Both the position numbers and the translations under genes were made by a program. The notes beneath the pieces are model-generated. The model saw only the letters and a list, made by a program, of their open reading frames with translations. It searched no databases and had not been told where the DNA came from. 45,335 nucleotides of DNA, from positions 1-45,335 of the forward strand of contig DDQG01000041.1 of NCBI GenBank assembly GCA_002342585.1, read 5' to 3'. This stretch comes from Prevotellaceae bacterium UBA2448 (GTDB lineage: Bacteria > Bacteroidota > Bacteroidia > Bacteroidales > Bacteroidaceae). Positions 7,462 to 16,347 of this stretch are shown here, in pieces. Position 1 is the first letter of the stretch; the number at the start of each line of letters is the position of its first letter.

Positions 7462-9474
7462 ATGAACGACCAGCAATTTTCAGAAGAAACGATAAAAGAT
7501 GACCTTCGTTATCTGCAACTTCTGGCACAGACATATCCCAACATTGCAGATGCAAGTACCGAGATAATAAATCTTGAGGCAATACTGAATCTGCCAAAAC
7601 CAACTGAACACTTCATCAGCGACCTGCATGGGGAAAGTGAGGCTTTCAACCATGTACTCCGTAATGCGTCGGGATATATCAAGCGCAAGGTAACAGAGAT
7701 ATTTGGTAACCATCTGACAAAAGAAGCAAAGAAAGAACTCTGCACACTTATTTATTACCCAGAACAGAAATTGCGACTGATAAAGGCTCAGCAGACTGAT
7801 CTTGACAAGTTTTACGAAACTACACTCATACAACTTATCAAGGTATGCAGGGAGGTTTCAGCAAAATATACCCGTTCGAAAATTAGAAAAGAACTACCAC
7901 CTGAATTTGCTTATGTAATAGAGGAATTGCTGCACGAAACTCCTTCTATAGGAGACAAGAAATTCCGTTATTATAATGTACTCATCGACACCATCATCGA
8001 AACTCAGAGAGCTGACGATTTCATTATAGCTCTTTGCAACCTGATTCAGCGACTTGCCATCGACCGACTACATCTGCTCGGAGACATATGGGACAGAGGT
8101 GCCGGAGCACACCTGATTATGGATACTCTGTGCAATTACCACCACTGGGATATTACATGGGGAAACCACGATATCAACTGGTTTGGTGCTGCCGCAGGAA
8201 ATCGTGCATGCATCTGTAATGTACTCCGATTATCACTACGTTATGGAAATATGGCAACTCTGGAGGACGGATACGGTATCAACCTGCTTCCACTAGCCAC
8301 TTTCGCTATGGAGACATACAAAGACGACCCATGTACCCTGTTCGGTATTCTCGATGTGGAAGGTGAGGCAAAGAAAGAAGAAAATACATTCGACGAGAAG
8401 ACAAAACGGCTTATTGCACAGATGCATAAAGCCATATCAATCATACAGTTTAAAGAAGAAGCCCGAATCATAAACCGTCGTCCGGAATTTAAGATGGATG
8501 ACCGCAAACTGCTGGAAGGCATAAACCTGAAACGCGGCACTTGCACAATAGAAGGAAAAGAATATGAGATGAGCGACACCTGTCTGCCTACTCTCGATCA
8601 GAACAATCCGAATACTCTGACGAAAGAAGAGGAAATGCTGATGCAGAAACTGGAACATTCGTTTATCACAAGCGAAAAACTGCAACGGCATGTTGACTGT
8701 CTGTTGGCTCATGGTTGTATGTACACAATAGCAAACAGCAATCTGATGTTCCATGCTTCAGTTCCGCTTAATGCTGACGGCACCTTGAGAGAAGTGGAGA
8801 TAAGAGGTAAGAAATATAAGGGTCTGGAACTAATGAAGAAAACAGGACACCTGGTTCGAGAGGCATTCAGTCATGATGTGCCAAAGGAACGTCGTCAGTT
8901 TGCCATCGACTACATATGGTATCTGTGGTGTGGAAAAGACTCTCCCCTTTTCGACAAGGGTAAGATGACTACTTTCGAACGCTATTTCATCAAGGATAAG
9001 AGTACCCACACGGAAGAAAAAGGTTTCTACTATAAATATAATAATGATGAGAAAGTTGTCGATATGATTCTGGATGCATTCGGAGTAACAGGAACACACC
9101 GACACATCATCAACGGACATGTGCCTGTGCGTACTCTGAAAGGTGAAACACCTATCAAGGCAAACGGCAAACTGCTCGTAATCGACGGAGGTTTTTCGAA
9201 GGCTTACCAACCAAAAACTGGTATCGCAGGATATACCCTCACATACCACTCCCGCGGACTGGAACTTGTAGCCCTGCAACCATTCCGTTCCAGTACTGAA
9301 GCTATAGAAAAAGGTGTTGACATAAAGGGTGTGACACAAATTGTTGAAATGTCGAGCAAACGAATGCTCGTAAAAGAAACCGATAAGGGACGCGAACTGA
9401 CAGAAAAGGTGAAAGACCTGAAAAAACTCCTGTATGCCTATCGCAACGGCTTTATTAAAGAGATATCGAAATAG
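7462..9474 (+). CDS. fbp: Class III fructose-1,6-bisphosphatase
   Basis: This 670-residue metal-dependent phosphatase hydrolyses fructose-1,6-bisphosphate for gluconeogenesis. It is of the large Firmicutes/Bacteroidetes type (class III), unrelated to the classical FBPase fold. Calcineurin-like metallophosphatase motifs are visible in order: SDLHGES near residue 52, GDIWDRGAGAH near 208, WGNHDINWFGAA near 231 and INGHVPVR near 550. Length fits the family (about 640-670). It is the last gene of the plus-strand run; no clear terminator hairpin follows it, only an A-rich stretch at 9475-9520. Placing it with tRNA and NAD genes seems incidental. Confidence 0.95.
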   Translation: MNDQQFSEETIKDDLRYLQLLAQTYPNIADASTEIINLEAILNLPKPTEHFISDLHGESEAFNHVLRNASGYIKRKVTEIFGNHLTKEAKKELCTLIYYPEQKLRLIKAQQTDLDKFYETTLIQLIKVCREVSAKYTRSKIRKELPPEFAYVIEELLHETPSIGDKKFRYYNVLIDTIIETQRADDFIIALCNLIQRLAIDRLHLLGDIWDRGAGAHLIMDTLCNYHHWDITWGNHDINWFGAAAGNRACICNVLRLSLRYGNMATLEDGYGINLLPLATFAMETYKDDPCTLFGILDVEGEAKKEENTFDEKTKRLIAQMHKAISIIQFKEEARIINRRPEFKMDDRKLLEGINLKRGTCTIEGKEYEMSDTCLPTLDQNNPNTLTKEEEMLMQKLEHSFITSEKLQRHVDCLLAHGCMYTIANSNLMFHASVPLNADGTLREVEIRGKKYKGLELMKKTGHLVREAFSHDVPKERRQFAIDYIWYLWCGKDSPLFDKGKMTTFERYFIKDKSTHTEEKGFYYKYNNDEKVVDMILDAFGVTGTHRHIINGHVPVRTLKGETPIKANGKLLVIDGGFSKAYQPKTGIAGYTLTYHSRGLELVALQPFRSSTEAIEKGVDIKGVTQIVEMSSKRMLVKETDKGRELTEKVKDLKKLLYAYRNGFIKEISK

Positions 9475-9521
9475 TTACCAAACATATACAGAAAAAAATC
9501 AAAAAAAATCTTTTAATTATT

Positions 9522-9553
9522 TTTGCATATAAATTAACTATTTTGTACCTTTG
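9522..9553 (+). promoter_or_regulatory. Promoter of the sorting-domain gene, possibly also feeding the trp operon
   Basis: TTTG at 9522-9525 is followed after 20 bases by TACCTTTG at 9546-9553, an excellent match to the Bacteroidetes consensus. The start codon at 9584 lies 30 bases downstream. I found no other TAnnTTTG element between here and the trp leader peptide at 10395. Confidence 0.8.
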
Positions 9554-9583
9554 CAAAGATTTAATAGTTAAACCAGTAACAGT

Positions 9584-10366
9584 ATGAAAAAATTTTACTT
9601 AATTGCAGTTCTCAGTTCTATTATGGCAATGGCTCATGCCGAGAACACACTTAATCTTAGTACATATAAAGGAACAGACATCTCATTATATGCTGGTAAG
9701 GTTTACAATGTATCTTTAAATCGTTATGTCTTCAAAGGTTGGAACACAATCTCTCTCCCCTTTGCTGTTAGCGAGGATATTCTCAATGAGGTATTCGGTA
9801 GCGATTGCCGACTCGAACGCCTTGTAGGAGTTGAGTTCGGCATATACGGAATAAGACTGAACTTCGAGGATTGCAAAGCTGGAGGTATTGAACCAAATAC
9901 ACCTTACATACTCTATTATGGCGGTGAATCAGGTGTAAAGAAAATCGCTGTAAGCAACGCCTTGATTTTAGCCGGTGAAAGCAAACTCTCCTTCAGCATA
10001 CAAGGAACTGATCAGGTAGTTACAATGGCATGTGCACAGACACATACTATTACCAGCGGACTCTATGGTGTGCTTTCAAAAGACAATGACGAGGCTACAT
10101 TCGTCAACACAGATAACATCACAACCGGATTCTACGCAACTCGCTGCTACATCCAGCTCTCAAATGGTGGTGTAAAGGCATTTGTAACCAACCATATTGG
10201 CAAGGGTGATGTAACAAGCATTGCTCAGGTAGCAAACGATGCTGAAATAGTTGATGTTTACAATTTATCTGGTGCAATCGTAGCTTCTCAGATTCCTGCT
10301 TCAGAGGTGAAGAATCTGCAGAAAGGTATCTATGTAGTAAAAGGTAAGAAAATCATTGTTAAATAA
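9584..10366 (+). CDS. Secreted protein with C-terminal sorting-type module, function unknown
   Basis: This 260-residue protein has a clear signal peptide (MKKFYLIAVLSSIMAMAHA, cleavage after residue 19). The middle region is beta-rich with the phrase FKGWNTISLPFAV, which recurs in Bacteroidales surface proteins. The C-terminal 40 residues (VDVYNLSGAIVAS, then LQKGIYVVKGKKIIVK) match the type A sorting module recognised by the type IX (Por) secretion system, so export across the outer membrane is likely. No catalytic motif is visible. It has its own strong promoter. Only 28 bases separate its stop from the trp leader peptide, with no terminator between, so its transcript may run into the trp attenuator. 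Confidence 0.75.
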   Translation: MKKFYLIAVLSSIMAMAHAENTLNLSTYKGTDISLYAGKVYNVSLNRYVFKGWNTISLPFAVSEDILNEVFGSDCRLERLVGVEFGIYGIRLNFEDCKAGGIEPNTPYILYYGGESGVKKIAVSNALILAGESKLSFSIQGTDQVVTMACAQTHTITSGLYGVLSKDNDEATFVNTDNITTGFYATRCYIQLSNGGVKAFVTNHIGKGDVTSIAQVANDAEIVDVYNLSGAIVASQIPASEVKNLQKGIYVVKGKKIIVK

Positions 10367-10400
10367 GGAGTTATAAAAGATTTATCATTCTCTTATGTAC

Positions 10401-10457
10401 ATGAATAAGAATACATATTGGTGGTGGCAGAGCTTAGGATTCAAAAATCGTAAGTAG
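10401..10457 (+). CDS. trpL: trp operon leader peptide with three tandem Trp codons
   Basis: This short reading frame encodes MNKNTYWWWQSLGFKNRK and stops at TAG (10455-10457). An in-frame ATG at 10395 would add Met-Tyr at the front. The three consecutive TGG codons occupy 10419-10427. Such a run in an 18-residue peptide, just upstream of a strong intrinsic terminator and trpB, is the hallmark of a ribosome-sensed tryptophan attenuator. The peptide itself has no other expected function. It is too short to be picked up by usual gene finding. Confidence 0.9.
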   Translation: MNKNTYWWWQSLGFKNRK

Positions 10458-10491
10458 AGCGGCTATGTCAATATGTATGTAATATAGAAAC

Positions 10492-10525
10492 AAGAAAGCC
10501 TGTCGTACTTACGACAGGCTTTCTT
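10492..10525 (+). terminator. Intrinsic terminator of the trp attenuator
   Basis: A perfect 15-bp inverted repeat, AAGAAAGCCTGTCGT and ACGACAGGCTTTCTT, is separated by a 4-base ACTT loop. The GC-rich upper part is followed by the T-rich TTTCTTCATTTT. It ends 53 bases before the trpB start codon. Confidence 0.9.
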
Positions 10526-10578
10526 CATTTTAATACAATAAAATAATAACAACAATAATATAAAACAGATTAAAAAAA

Positions 10579-11772
10579 ATGAAAACTTATCAAGTAGATT
10601 CAAACGGATTTTACGGAGATTTCGGAGGTGCTTACATTCCTGAGATTCTCTACAAAACCGTAGAAGATTTGAAAAAAGCTTATCTTCCAATCATTGAAAG
10701 TGAAGATTTCAAGAAAGAGTATCATGCCCTGCTCAAGGACTATGTAGGTCGTCCTTCCCCACTCTATTATGCTAGTCGCATGAGTGAAAAATACGGATGC
10801 AAGCTCTACTTGAAACGTGAAGACCTGAACCATACTGGTGCACACAAAATCAATAATGCACTGGGACAGATTCTCATTGCAAAGAAGATGGGAAAGAAAC
10901 GCATCATTGCTGAAACTGGTGCCGGACAACATGGCGTAGCTACAGCAACAGCTTGCGCTCTGATGAATATGCCTTGCACAGTTTATCAGGGAGCTCTCGA
11001 TGTGCAGCGCCAACATGTAAACGTAGAACGAATGAAGATGCTTGGAGCTACGGTGGTTCCAGTAGAGAGTGGAAACAAAACTCTCAAAGACGCAACAAAT
11101 GAAGCTATTCGCGACTGGTGTTGCCATCCCGCTGACACATTTTATATAATAGGTTCTACAGTAGGTCCACATCCATATCCTGATATGGTTGCTCGTTTGC
11201 AAAGTGTCATCTCCGAAGAAATCAAATGGCAGTTGCAGGAAAAAATAGGCAGAGACTATCCTGACTATCTCATGGCTTGTGTGGGTGGCGGTAGCAATGC
11301 TGCAGGAACCATCTACCACTATATCGACGATGAAAGAGTAAAAATCATCCTGGGAGAAGCTGGCGGACTGGGTATCGACAGCGGAAAGACTGCTGCCAGC
11401 ATGCAAGTGGGCACAGTAGGCATTCTGCACGGGAGCCGTATAAAACTGATGCAGACCGATGACGGACAGATTATCGAACCATACTCAATCAGTGCAGGTC
11501 TCGACTACCCTGGAACTGGTCCTATACATTGTAACCTGTACGAAACTGGTCGTGCACAAGTTCTTCCAGCTAACGATGACGAAGCACTGAAAGCTGCTTT
11601 CGAACTCACTCGTATGGAGGGAATCATCCCTGCACTTGAGAGTGCTCATGCTTTGGCTTTGCTTCCAAAGGTAAAAGACCAATTCGCACCCGACAGTGTG
11701 GTAGTTCTAACGGTAAGCGGACGAGGAGACAAAGACCTCGATACATACCTGAAACATCAGGCTGAACTATGA
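10579..11772 (+). CDS. trpB: Tryptophan synthase beta chain
   Basis: This 397-residue PLP enzyme condenses indole with serine to make tryptophan, in complex with TrpA. The PLP lysine is K90 in HTGAHKINNALGQ, the catalytic glutamate is E112 in AETGAGQHG, and the phosphate-binding loop GGGSNAAG lies near residues 237-244. Length matches the standard TrpB1 form. It is the first structural gene of the operon and follows the attenuator by 53 bases. The order B-E-G-D-C-F-A separates trpB from trpA by five genes, which is usual for Bacteroidetes but differs from the adjacent trpBA of many other bacteria. Confidence 0.97.
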   Translation: MKTYQVDSNGFYGDFGGAYIPEILYKTVEDLKKAYLPIIESEDFKKEYHALLKDYVGRPSPLYYASRMSEKYGCKLYLKREDLNHTGAHKINNALGQILIAKKMGKKRIIAETGAGQHGVATATACALMNMPCTVYQGALDVQRQHVNVERMKMLGATVVPVESGNKTLKDATNEAIRDWCCHPADTFYIIGSTVGPHPYPDMVARLQSVISEEIKWQLQEKIGRDYPDYLMACVGGGSNAAGTIYHYIDDERVKIILGEAGGLGIDSGKTAASMQVGTVGILHGSRIKLMQTDDGQIIEPYSISAGLDYPGTGPIHCNLYETGRAQVLPANDDEALKAAFELTRMEGIIPALESAHALALLPKVKDQFAPDSVVVLTVSGRGDKDLDTYLKHQAEL

Positions 11773-11827
11773 TGATAAGGAGTAGAAGAATAAATTAATA
11801 ATAAGTTGAACGATAAAATTTAAGACT

Positions 11828-13222
11828 ATGTATAACTATCATACAGCAAGCAGAAAAATACTCGGTGACTTGAACACTCCAGTAAGTGTTTATATGCGAG
11901 TTCGTGATGCCTATCCTCAGAGTGCTCTGATGGAGAGCTCCGATTATCATGACAACAAGAATTCCCGTTCCTTCATCTGTCTGCACCCAATCGCAAGCAT
12001 CAGTGTAGAACACGGAATTGGTATTGCAAAATATCCTGACGGAGAAATTGTACGCAAACCCATCACAAAAGATTATGATGTAGCTGCATGTATCAACGAA
12101 TTTCTGTCGCAGTTTAAAGTTGAAGGCAATGAAAGTGACTACTGTGGTATCTACGGATATACTTCGTTCAATGCAGTCCGTTATTTCGAAAATATAGCTG
12201 TAAAAGACGAAACTCTGGAGAAGAACGATGCTCCCGACCTTCAGTATATCCTTTATAAAGATTACATCATCTTCGATCATTTCAAAAATGAACTCACACT
12301 CATCGAAATGCTTGAGGAAGGAGAACAGGATGATCTCGACATTTTGGAACGAGATGTGAATCATCGTCCTTTCCAACAGTTTAATTTTAACCCTGTAGGT
12401 GACTGCAATTCTACACTTACAGACGATGAACATCGCGAGAATATTCGCAAAGGTATTCAACATTGTCTGCGAGGCGATGTATTCCAAATAGTTCTTTCTC
12501 GCAGGTTTGTGCAGCGATACGAAGGTGATGATTTCAAACTCTATCGTGCACTTCGCAGTATCAACCCATCACCCTATCTTTTCTATATGGACTTCGGCGG
12601 TTTCCGCATTTTCGGTTCAAGTCCTGAAACCCATTGTCGCATCGAAGCTGGTACAGCCTATATCGATCCGATTGCAGGTACCACAAAACGTACCGGTGAT
12701 GCAGAACAAGACAGAAAGAATGCAGAATATCTGAGGAATGATCCGAAGGAAAATGCCGAACATGTTATGTTGGTTGATTTGGCTCGCAACGACCTCAGCC
12801 GTAATTGTCACGGAGTGAAAGTAGATTTTTACAAGGATATGCAGTACTACTCTCATGTCATCCACCTTGTAAGTCGTGTCAGCGGAACACTTAATGATGG
12901 AGCAGACCCGATAAAGGCGTTTATCGATACTTTCCCAGCAGGCACACTAAGTGGAGCTCCTAAGGTTCGAGCTATGCAACTGATTTCTGAATATGAGCCA
13001 CATAATCGTGGAGCCTATGGCGGTTGCATAGGTAGCATAGGATTTAATGGCTCACTGAACCAAGCTATTACAATCCGCACATTTGTAAGTCGCAACAACG
13101 AACTATGGTTCCAGGCTGGTGGTGGCATAGTTGCCAAGAGCGATGTGGAGTACGAACTCCAGGAGGTAAACAACAAACTGGGAGCACTTCGTAAGGCAAT
13201 ATCTATTGCTGCAAAACTGTAA
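11828..13222 (+). CDS. trpE: Anthranilate synthase component I
   Basis: This 464-residue enzyme converts chorismate and ammonia to anthranilate, the first committed step of tryptophan synthesis. The chorismate-binding core is evident in DVFQIVLSRRF, the GSSPETHCRI segment, DPIAGTTKRTG and the C-terminal TLSGAPKVRAM and GGCIGSIGF segments. The N-terminal ALMESSDY (about residues 35-42) corresponds to the LLES-type site that binds tryptophan for feedback inhibition in characterised TrpE proteins, so feedback control is likely retained. It is shorter than the roughly 520-residue enterobacterial protein. TrpG is encoded 38 bases downstream and would supply ammonia. Confidence 0.96.
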   Translation: MYNYHTASRKILGDLNTPVSVYMRVRDAYPQSALMESSDYHDNKNSRSFICLHPIASISVEHGIGIAKYPDGEIVRKPITKDYDVAACINEFLSQFKVEGNESDYCGIYGYTSFNAVRYFENIAVKDETLEKNDAPDLQYILYKDYIIFDHFKNELTLIEMLEEGEQDDLDILERDVNHRPFQQFNFNPVGDCNSTLTDDEHRENIRKGIQHCLRGDVFQIVLSRRFVQRYEGDDFKLYRALRSINPSPYLFYMDFGGFRIFGSSPETHCRIEAGTAYIDPIAGTTKRTGDAEQDRKNAEYLRNDPKENAEHVMLVDLARNDLSRNCHGVKVDFYKDMQYYSHVIHLVSRVSGTLNDGADPIKAFIDTFPAGTLSGAPKVRAMQLISEYEPHNRGAYGGCIGSIGFNGSLNQAITIRTFVSRNNELWFQAGGGIVAKSDVEYELQEVNNKLGALRKAISIAAKL

Positions 13223-13260
13223 TATCTCTATATTCAACTACTACAAAAAACTAAACGATT

Positions 13261-13824
13261 ATGAAAATTGCTATAATAGACAATTATGACTCTTTCACAT
13301 ATAATCTGAGTCATCTCGTTAAGGAACTTGGAGCAGAAGTTACAGTATATCGTAACGACCAGTTTGAAATGCCTGTACTGCAGCAGTTCGACAAGATAAT
13401 TCTCTCTCCAGGTCCTGGAATACCAAGTGAGGCTGGATTGCTTCTCGATGTGATAAAGGAATATGCCAACAAGAAACCTATTCTCGGAGTATGCCTCGGA
13501 CATCAGGCTATAGGTGAGAGTTTTGGTGCAAAACTGACAAACCTAAGTGAGGTATTCCACGGGGTTGCAACACCTTGCCACCTCACCACTCGTGACTATC
13601 TGTTTGAGGGTCTGCCCGATACATTTGAGATTGGTCGCTACCACTCATGGGTTGTGGACAAAGATAATCTGCCCGAATGTCTTGAAGTGACAGGTGTTTC
13701 CAACGAAGGGTTTATCATGTCGGTCCGTCACAAGGAATATGATATTCGAGGCATTCAGTATCACCCTGAATCAGTACTCACCTCATCTGGTCGTCAGATT
13801 CTGAATAACTGGTTAAAACACTAA
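13261..13824 (+). CDS. trpG: Anthranilate synthase component II (glutamine amidotransferase)
   Basis: This 187-residue class I glutaminase delivers ammonia to TrpE. The catalytic triad is visible: Cys78 in GVCLGHQAIGE, with His168 and Glu170 in QYHPESVLT. The oxyanion-hole segment LSPGPG lies at residues 49-53. It is a stand-alone subunit, not fused to TrpD. It could also serve aminodeoxychorismate synthase (PabA role), as in organisms where a single amidotransferase is shared, but its place inside the trp operon favours TrpG. Confidence 0.96.
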   Translation: MKIAIIDNYDSFTYNLSHLVKELGAEVTVYRNDQFEMPVLQQFDKIILSPGPGIPSEAGLLLDVIKEYANKKPILGVCLGHQAIGESFGAKLTNLSEVFHGVATPCHLTTRDYLFEGLPDTFEIGRYHSWVVDKDNLPECLEVTGVSNEGFIMSVRHKEYDIRGIQYHPESVLTSSGRQILNNWLKH

Positions 13825-13878
13825 AAAGATAGAGAGATGAGCACATTATTAATATAGTTATAGAAAAAGAACACTGTT

Positions 13879-14874
13879 ATGAAAAAATATCTTTTAAGAC
13901 TAATCGACGGTGAGACACTCAGTCAGGAGGACACTCACGAAATCATGCTCAACATCGTAAAGGAGCAATACTCTGTTCAGCAGATAGCAGCTTTGCTTAT
14001 GGCTATTCAGGCTCGTGGAGTCACAGTAGATGAGTTGCTCGGATTCCGTCAGGGTCTCCTCGAAACGGGCAAATACATCAACATGGAAGATTACAACACC
14101 CTCGACATAGTTGGTACAGGTGGCGATGGAAAGAACACCTTCAACATATCCACTTGTTCTGCATTCGTTATTGCTGGAGCAGGATACAAAGTAACCAAGC
14201 ACGGAAATGGTGGTAGCACTTCTGTCAGCGGAGCCAGCAATGTATTGCTTGGTCACGGAGTAAAATTCACAGATGATGCCGACCAACTGAAACGCAGTCT
14301 TGATGAGACTAACATCTGTTACTTCCATGCTCCCCTATTTGCTTACGGAATGAAATTCGTAGGTCCTACACGCAAGGCTCTTCAAGTGCCTACCTGTTTC
14401 AACCTCCTTGGTCCGATGGTAAATCCATGTCACCCGAAAAATTCTCTCCACGGCACAGCTAATCAGTCTCAGCAGCGACTCTATACCAACATACACCAGC
14501 GTTTGGGCGACAACTATGGAGTCGTCACCAGCTACGACGGCTATGACGAAATCAGTCTTACGAGTGGTTTTAAAATCTGTACCAACTACTTCGAAAAGGT
14601 ATATACTCCAAAGGAGATGGGATTCAACTACGTAAAACAGGACGAAATCTATGGAGGTGAAACACCGGAAGATGCTATGCATATTTTCGATGCTGTTCTT
14701 GAAGGAACTGCAACGGAAAGTCAGAAGAATGTGATTCTTGCTAATGCAGCCTGCGGAATTGCCATCATCGAACCAAACCTGAGTATTTCTGAGTCTATCG
14801 ACATAGCTCGTGATTCACTCGAAAGCGGAAAGGCGCTTCGTACCTTCAAGAAATTTGTTGAAATAAATTCATAA
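13879..14874 (+). CDS. trpD: Anthranilate phosphoribosyltransferase
   Basis: This 331-residue enzyme transfers phosphoribose from PRPP to anthranilate. The glycine-rich PRPP loop GTGGDGKNTFNIST spans residues 79-92, and KHGNGGSTSVSG (107-118) forms the anthranilate/PRPP site. The C-terminal half carries the VVTSYDGYDEIS segment common to the family. It is not fused to the glutaminase, unlike the enterobacterial TrpGD. The 54-base gap from trpG is A/T-rich with no terminator; trpC follows after nine bases. Confidence 0.96.
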   Translation: MKKYLLRLIDGETLSQEDTHEIMLNIVKEQYSVQQIAALLMAIQARGVTVDELLGFRQGLLETGKYINMEDYNTLDIVGTGGDGKNTFNISTCSAFVIAGAGYKVTKHGNGGSTSVSGASNVLLGHGVKFTDDADQLKRSLDETNICYFHAPLFAYGMKFVGPTRKALQVPTCFNLLGPMVNPCHPKNSLHGTANQSQQRLYTNIHQRLGDNYGVVTSYDGYDEISLTSGFKICTNYFEKVYTPKEMGFNYVKQDEIYGGETPEDAMHIFDAVLEGTATESQKNVILANAACGIAIIEPNLSISESIDIARDSLESGKALRTFKKFVEINS

Positions 14875-14883
14875 GTTACTGAT

Positions 14884-15687
14884 ATGCGAGATATATTAGA
14901 AGAAATAGTAGCATATAAGCGCAAGTTGGTGCAGACTCAGAAAAAACGTCTCATACCCGACGAACTCTATGCACGTGTAGAGCGCCAGATGGCAGATGGG
15001 CTCTATACCGACTACTCCATGCGCACAGCTTTAGCAAAATCTCCTTCCGGCATAATAGCTGAATTTAAACGTAAAAGTCCTTCGAAGGGTTGGATTAATC
15101 CCGATGCAAGTTCTTCTGTTGTTCCTCTCAGTTACGAGAAAGCAGGAGCTTCAGCCATATCTATCCTCACTGATGCATGGTACTTTGGCGGCAGTCCTAA
15201 CTTCATTCGTAATGCCCGCCGTTCTGGGGTTCAGTGTCCCATTCTCCGTAAAGACTTCATCATCGACGAATACCAAGTGTTTCAGGCTCGCGACATGGGT
15301 GCCAACGCCATCCTGCTCATAGCAGCATGTCTGACAAAAGAGGAATGCAAACACCTTGCCAGTGTGGCTCATCAGTTGAAACTGGAAACTCTTTTAGAGG
15401 TGCATTCAGAACCAGAACTGGAATATGTAGGTGGAAATATTGATATGGTAGGAGTAAACAATCGTAATCTCGGCACCTTCCATACCGATGTAAACAACTC
15501 GTTCCGTCTTGCTCAACTCCTGCCTAAGAATCACCTGCTAGTTAGCGAATCTGGCATATCCAATCCGAACACTGTGCGGTTGTTGCGCCAGAATGGATTC
15601 CGCGGATTTCTCATTGGTGAAACATTCATGAAAACCGCCAACCCAGCAGAGACACTCAGTCAGTTCATCAAAAACATTACGGCATGA
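14884..15687 (+). CDS. trpC: Indole-3-glycerol phosphate synthase
   Basis: This 267-residue TIM-barrel enzyme closes the indole ring from CdRP. Signature segments are AEFKRKSPSKGWI (about residues 59-71), LRKDFIIDEYQV (120-131), GVNNRNLGTF (about 191) and SESGISNPNTV (about 221). It is a single-function protein, whereas the enterobacterial one is fused to TrpF. Here trpF starts inside the trpC stop (ATGA overlap), so translational coupling substitutes for fusion. Confidence 0.96.
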   Translation: MRDILEEIVAYKRKLVQTQKKRLIPDELYARVERQMADGLYTDYSMRTALAKSPSGIIAEFKRKSPSKGWINPDASSSVVPLSYEKAGASAISILTDAWYFGGSPNFIRNARRSGVQCPILRKDFIIDEYQVFQARDMGANAILLIAACLTKEECKHLASVAHQLKLETLLEVHSEPELEYVGGNIDMVGVNNRNLGTFHTDVNNSFRLAQLLPKNHLLVSESGISNPNTVRLLRQNGFRGFLIGETFMKTANPAETLSQFIKNITA

Positions 15688-16298
15688 TAATAAAAGTATG
15701 TGGCATGCGCGATGCCCAAAACATTCGTACACTCGACATTCTCGGCATTGCCCAGTGGATGGGATTTATCTTCTATCCTAAAAGTAGCCGTTATGTAGAA
15801 GCAGTTCCCGACTACATGCCTCACCACTCCAAGCGAGTTGGAGTATTTGTGAACAGCGATATTGCCGACATCAAACAGCATGTGACTGATTACCAGTTGA
15901 ATTTTGTACAGTTGCACGGAGACGAAACTCCAGACTTCTGCAAAATGCTTCGCAAGGAATTAGGACGAGAAATCGGTATCATAAAAACCATTCCCGTTTC
16001 GTCTGCTGCCGACTTCCGCACCTCTCACAGTTATGTTCGACATGTGGACTACTACCTCTTCGAAACTCCCTGTGCTGGTTATGGTGGCAGTGGTACACAG
16101 TTCGACTGGTCGCTCCTGAACAACTACCACGGGAAACTGCCTTTTCTCCTCACTGGTGGCATAGGTTCCGACGACGCAGAAGCAATCAGCCGAATCCGTC
16201 ATCCGCGTTTCTTCGGCATCGACCTAAACTCCCGTTTCGAAACTGCCCCTGCACTCAAAAATACAGCCTTACTGTTAAAGTTCACAACAAAGCTGTAA
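15684..16298 (+). CDS. trpF: Phosphoribosylanthranilate isomerase
   Basis: This 204-residue TIM-barrel enzyme isomerises PRA to CdRP. Typical elements are the N-terminal KVCGMRDAQNI (catalytic Cys near residue 6), FVQLHGDE (about 74), FDWSLL with an upstream GGSGTQ phosphate loop (about 133), and LLTGGIGSDDAE (about 156-167). It overlaps trpC by four bases, so the two sequential enzymes are translationally coupled. The 49 bases before trpA contain a short ACGAAAGACGAA repeat like that at the start of the window. Confidence 0.95.
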   Translation: MIIKVCGMRDAQNIRTLDILGIAQWMGFIFYPKSSRYVEAVPDYMPHHSKRVGVFVNSDIADIKQHVTDYQLNFVQLHGDETPDFCKMLRKELGREIGIIKTIPVSSAADFRTSHSYVRHVDYYLFETPCAGYGGSGTQFDWSLLNNYHGKLPFLLTGGIGSDDAEAISRIRHPRFFGIDLNSRFETAPALKNTALLLKFTTKL

Positions 16299-16347
16299 AA
16301 GAAAGACAAATAACGAAAGACGAATAACAATTATCAATTCTCAGAAT

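Larger units (their letters stand above)
10401..10525 (+). promoter_or_regulatory. Tryptophan attenuator (leader peptide, antiterminator, terminator)
   Basis: The segment TCGTAAGTA (10448-10456) overlaps the last codons and stop of the leader peptide. It is perfectly complementary over 9 bases to TACTTACGA (10506-10514), which covers the loop and upper stem of the terminator. A ribosome stalled at the Trp codons (10419-10427) would leave 10448-10456 free to form this antiterminator. A ribosome that reaches the stop at 10455-10457 would cover it and let the terminator form. A weaker alternative pairing is CAGaGCTT (10428-10435) with AAGCCTG (10496-10502). The geometry matches classical ribosome-mediated attenuation. 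Confidence 0.85.

Noticed and set aside
10428..10502. Pairing of CAGaGCTT with AAGCCTG as the main trp antiterminator
   Set aside because: The first segment directly follows the Trp codons and would be covered by the stalled ribosome; the 10448-10456 segment fits better.
10600..11430. 276-codon minus-strand frame opposite trpB
   Set aside because: It is the reverse of a highly conserved gene and has no independent support.
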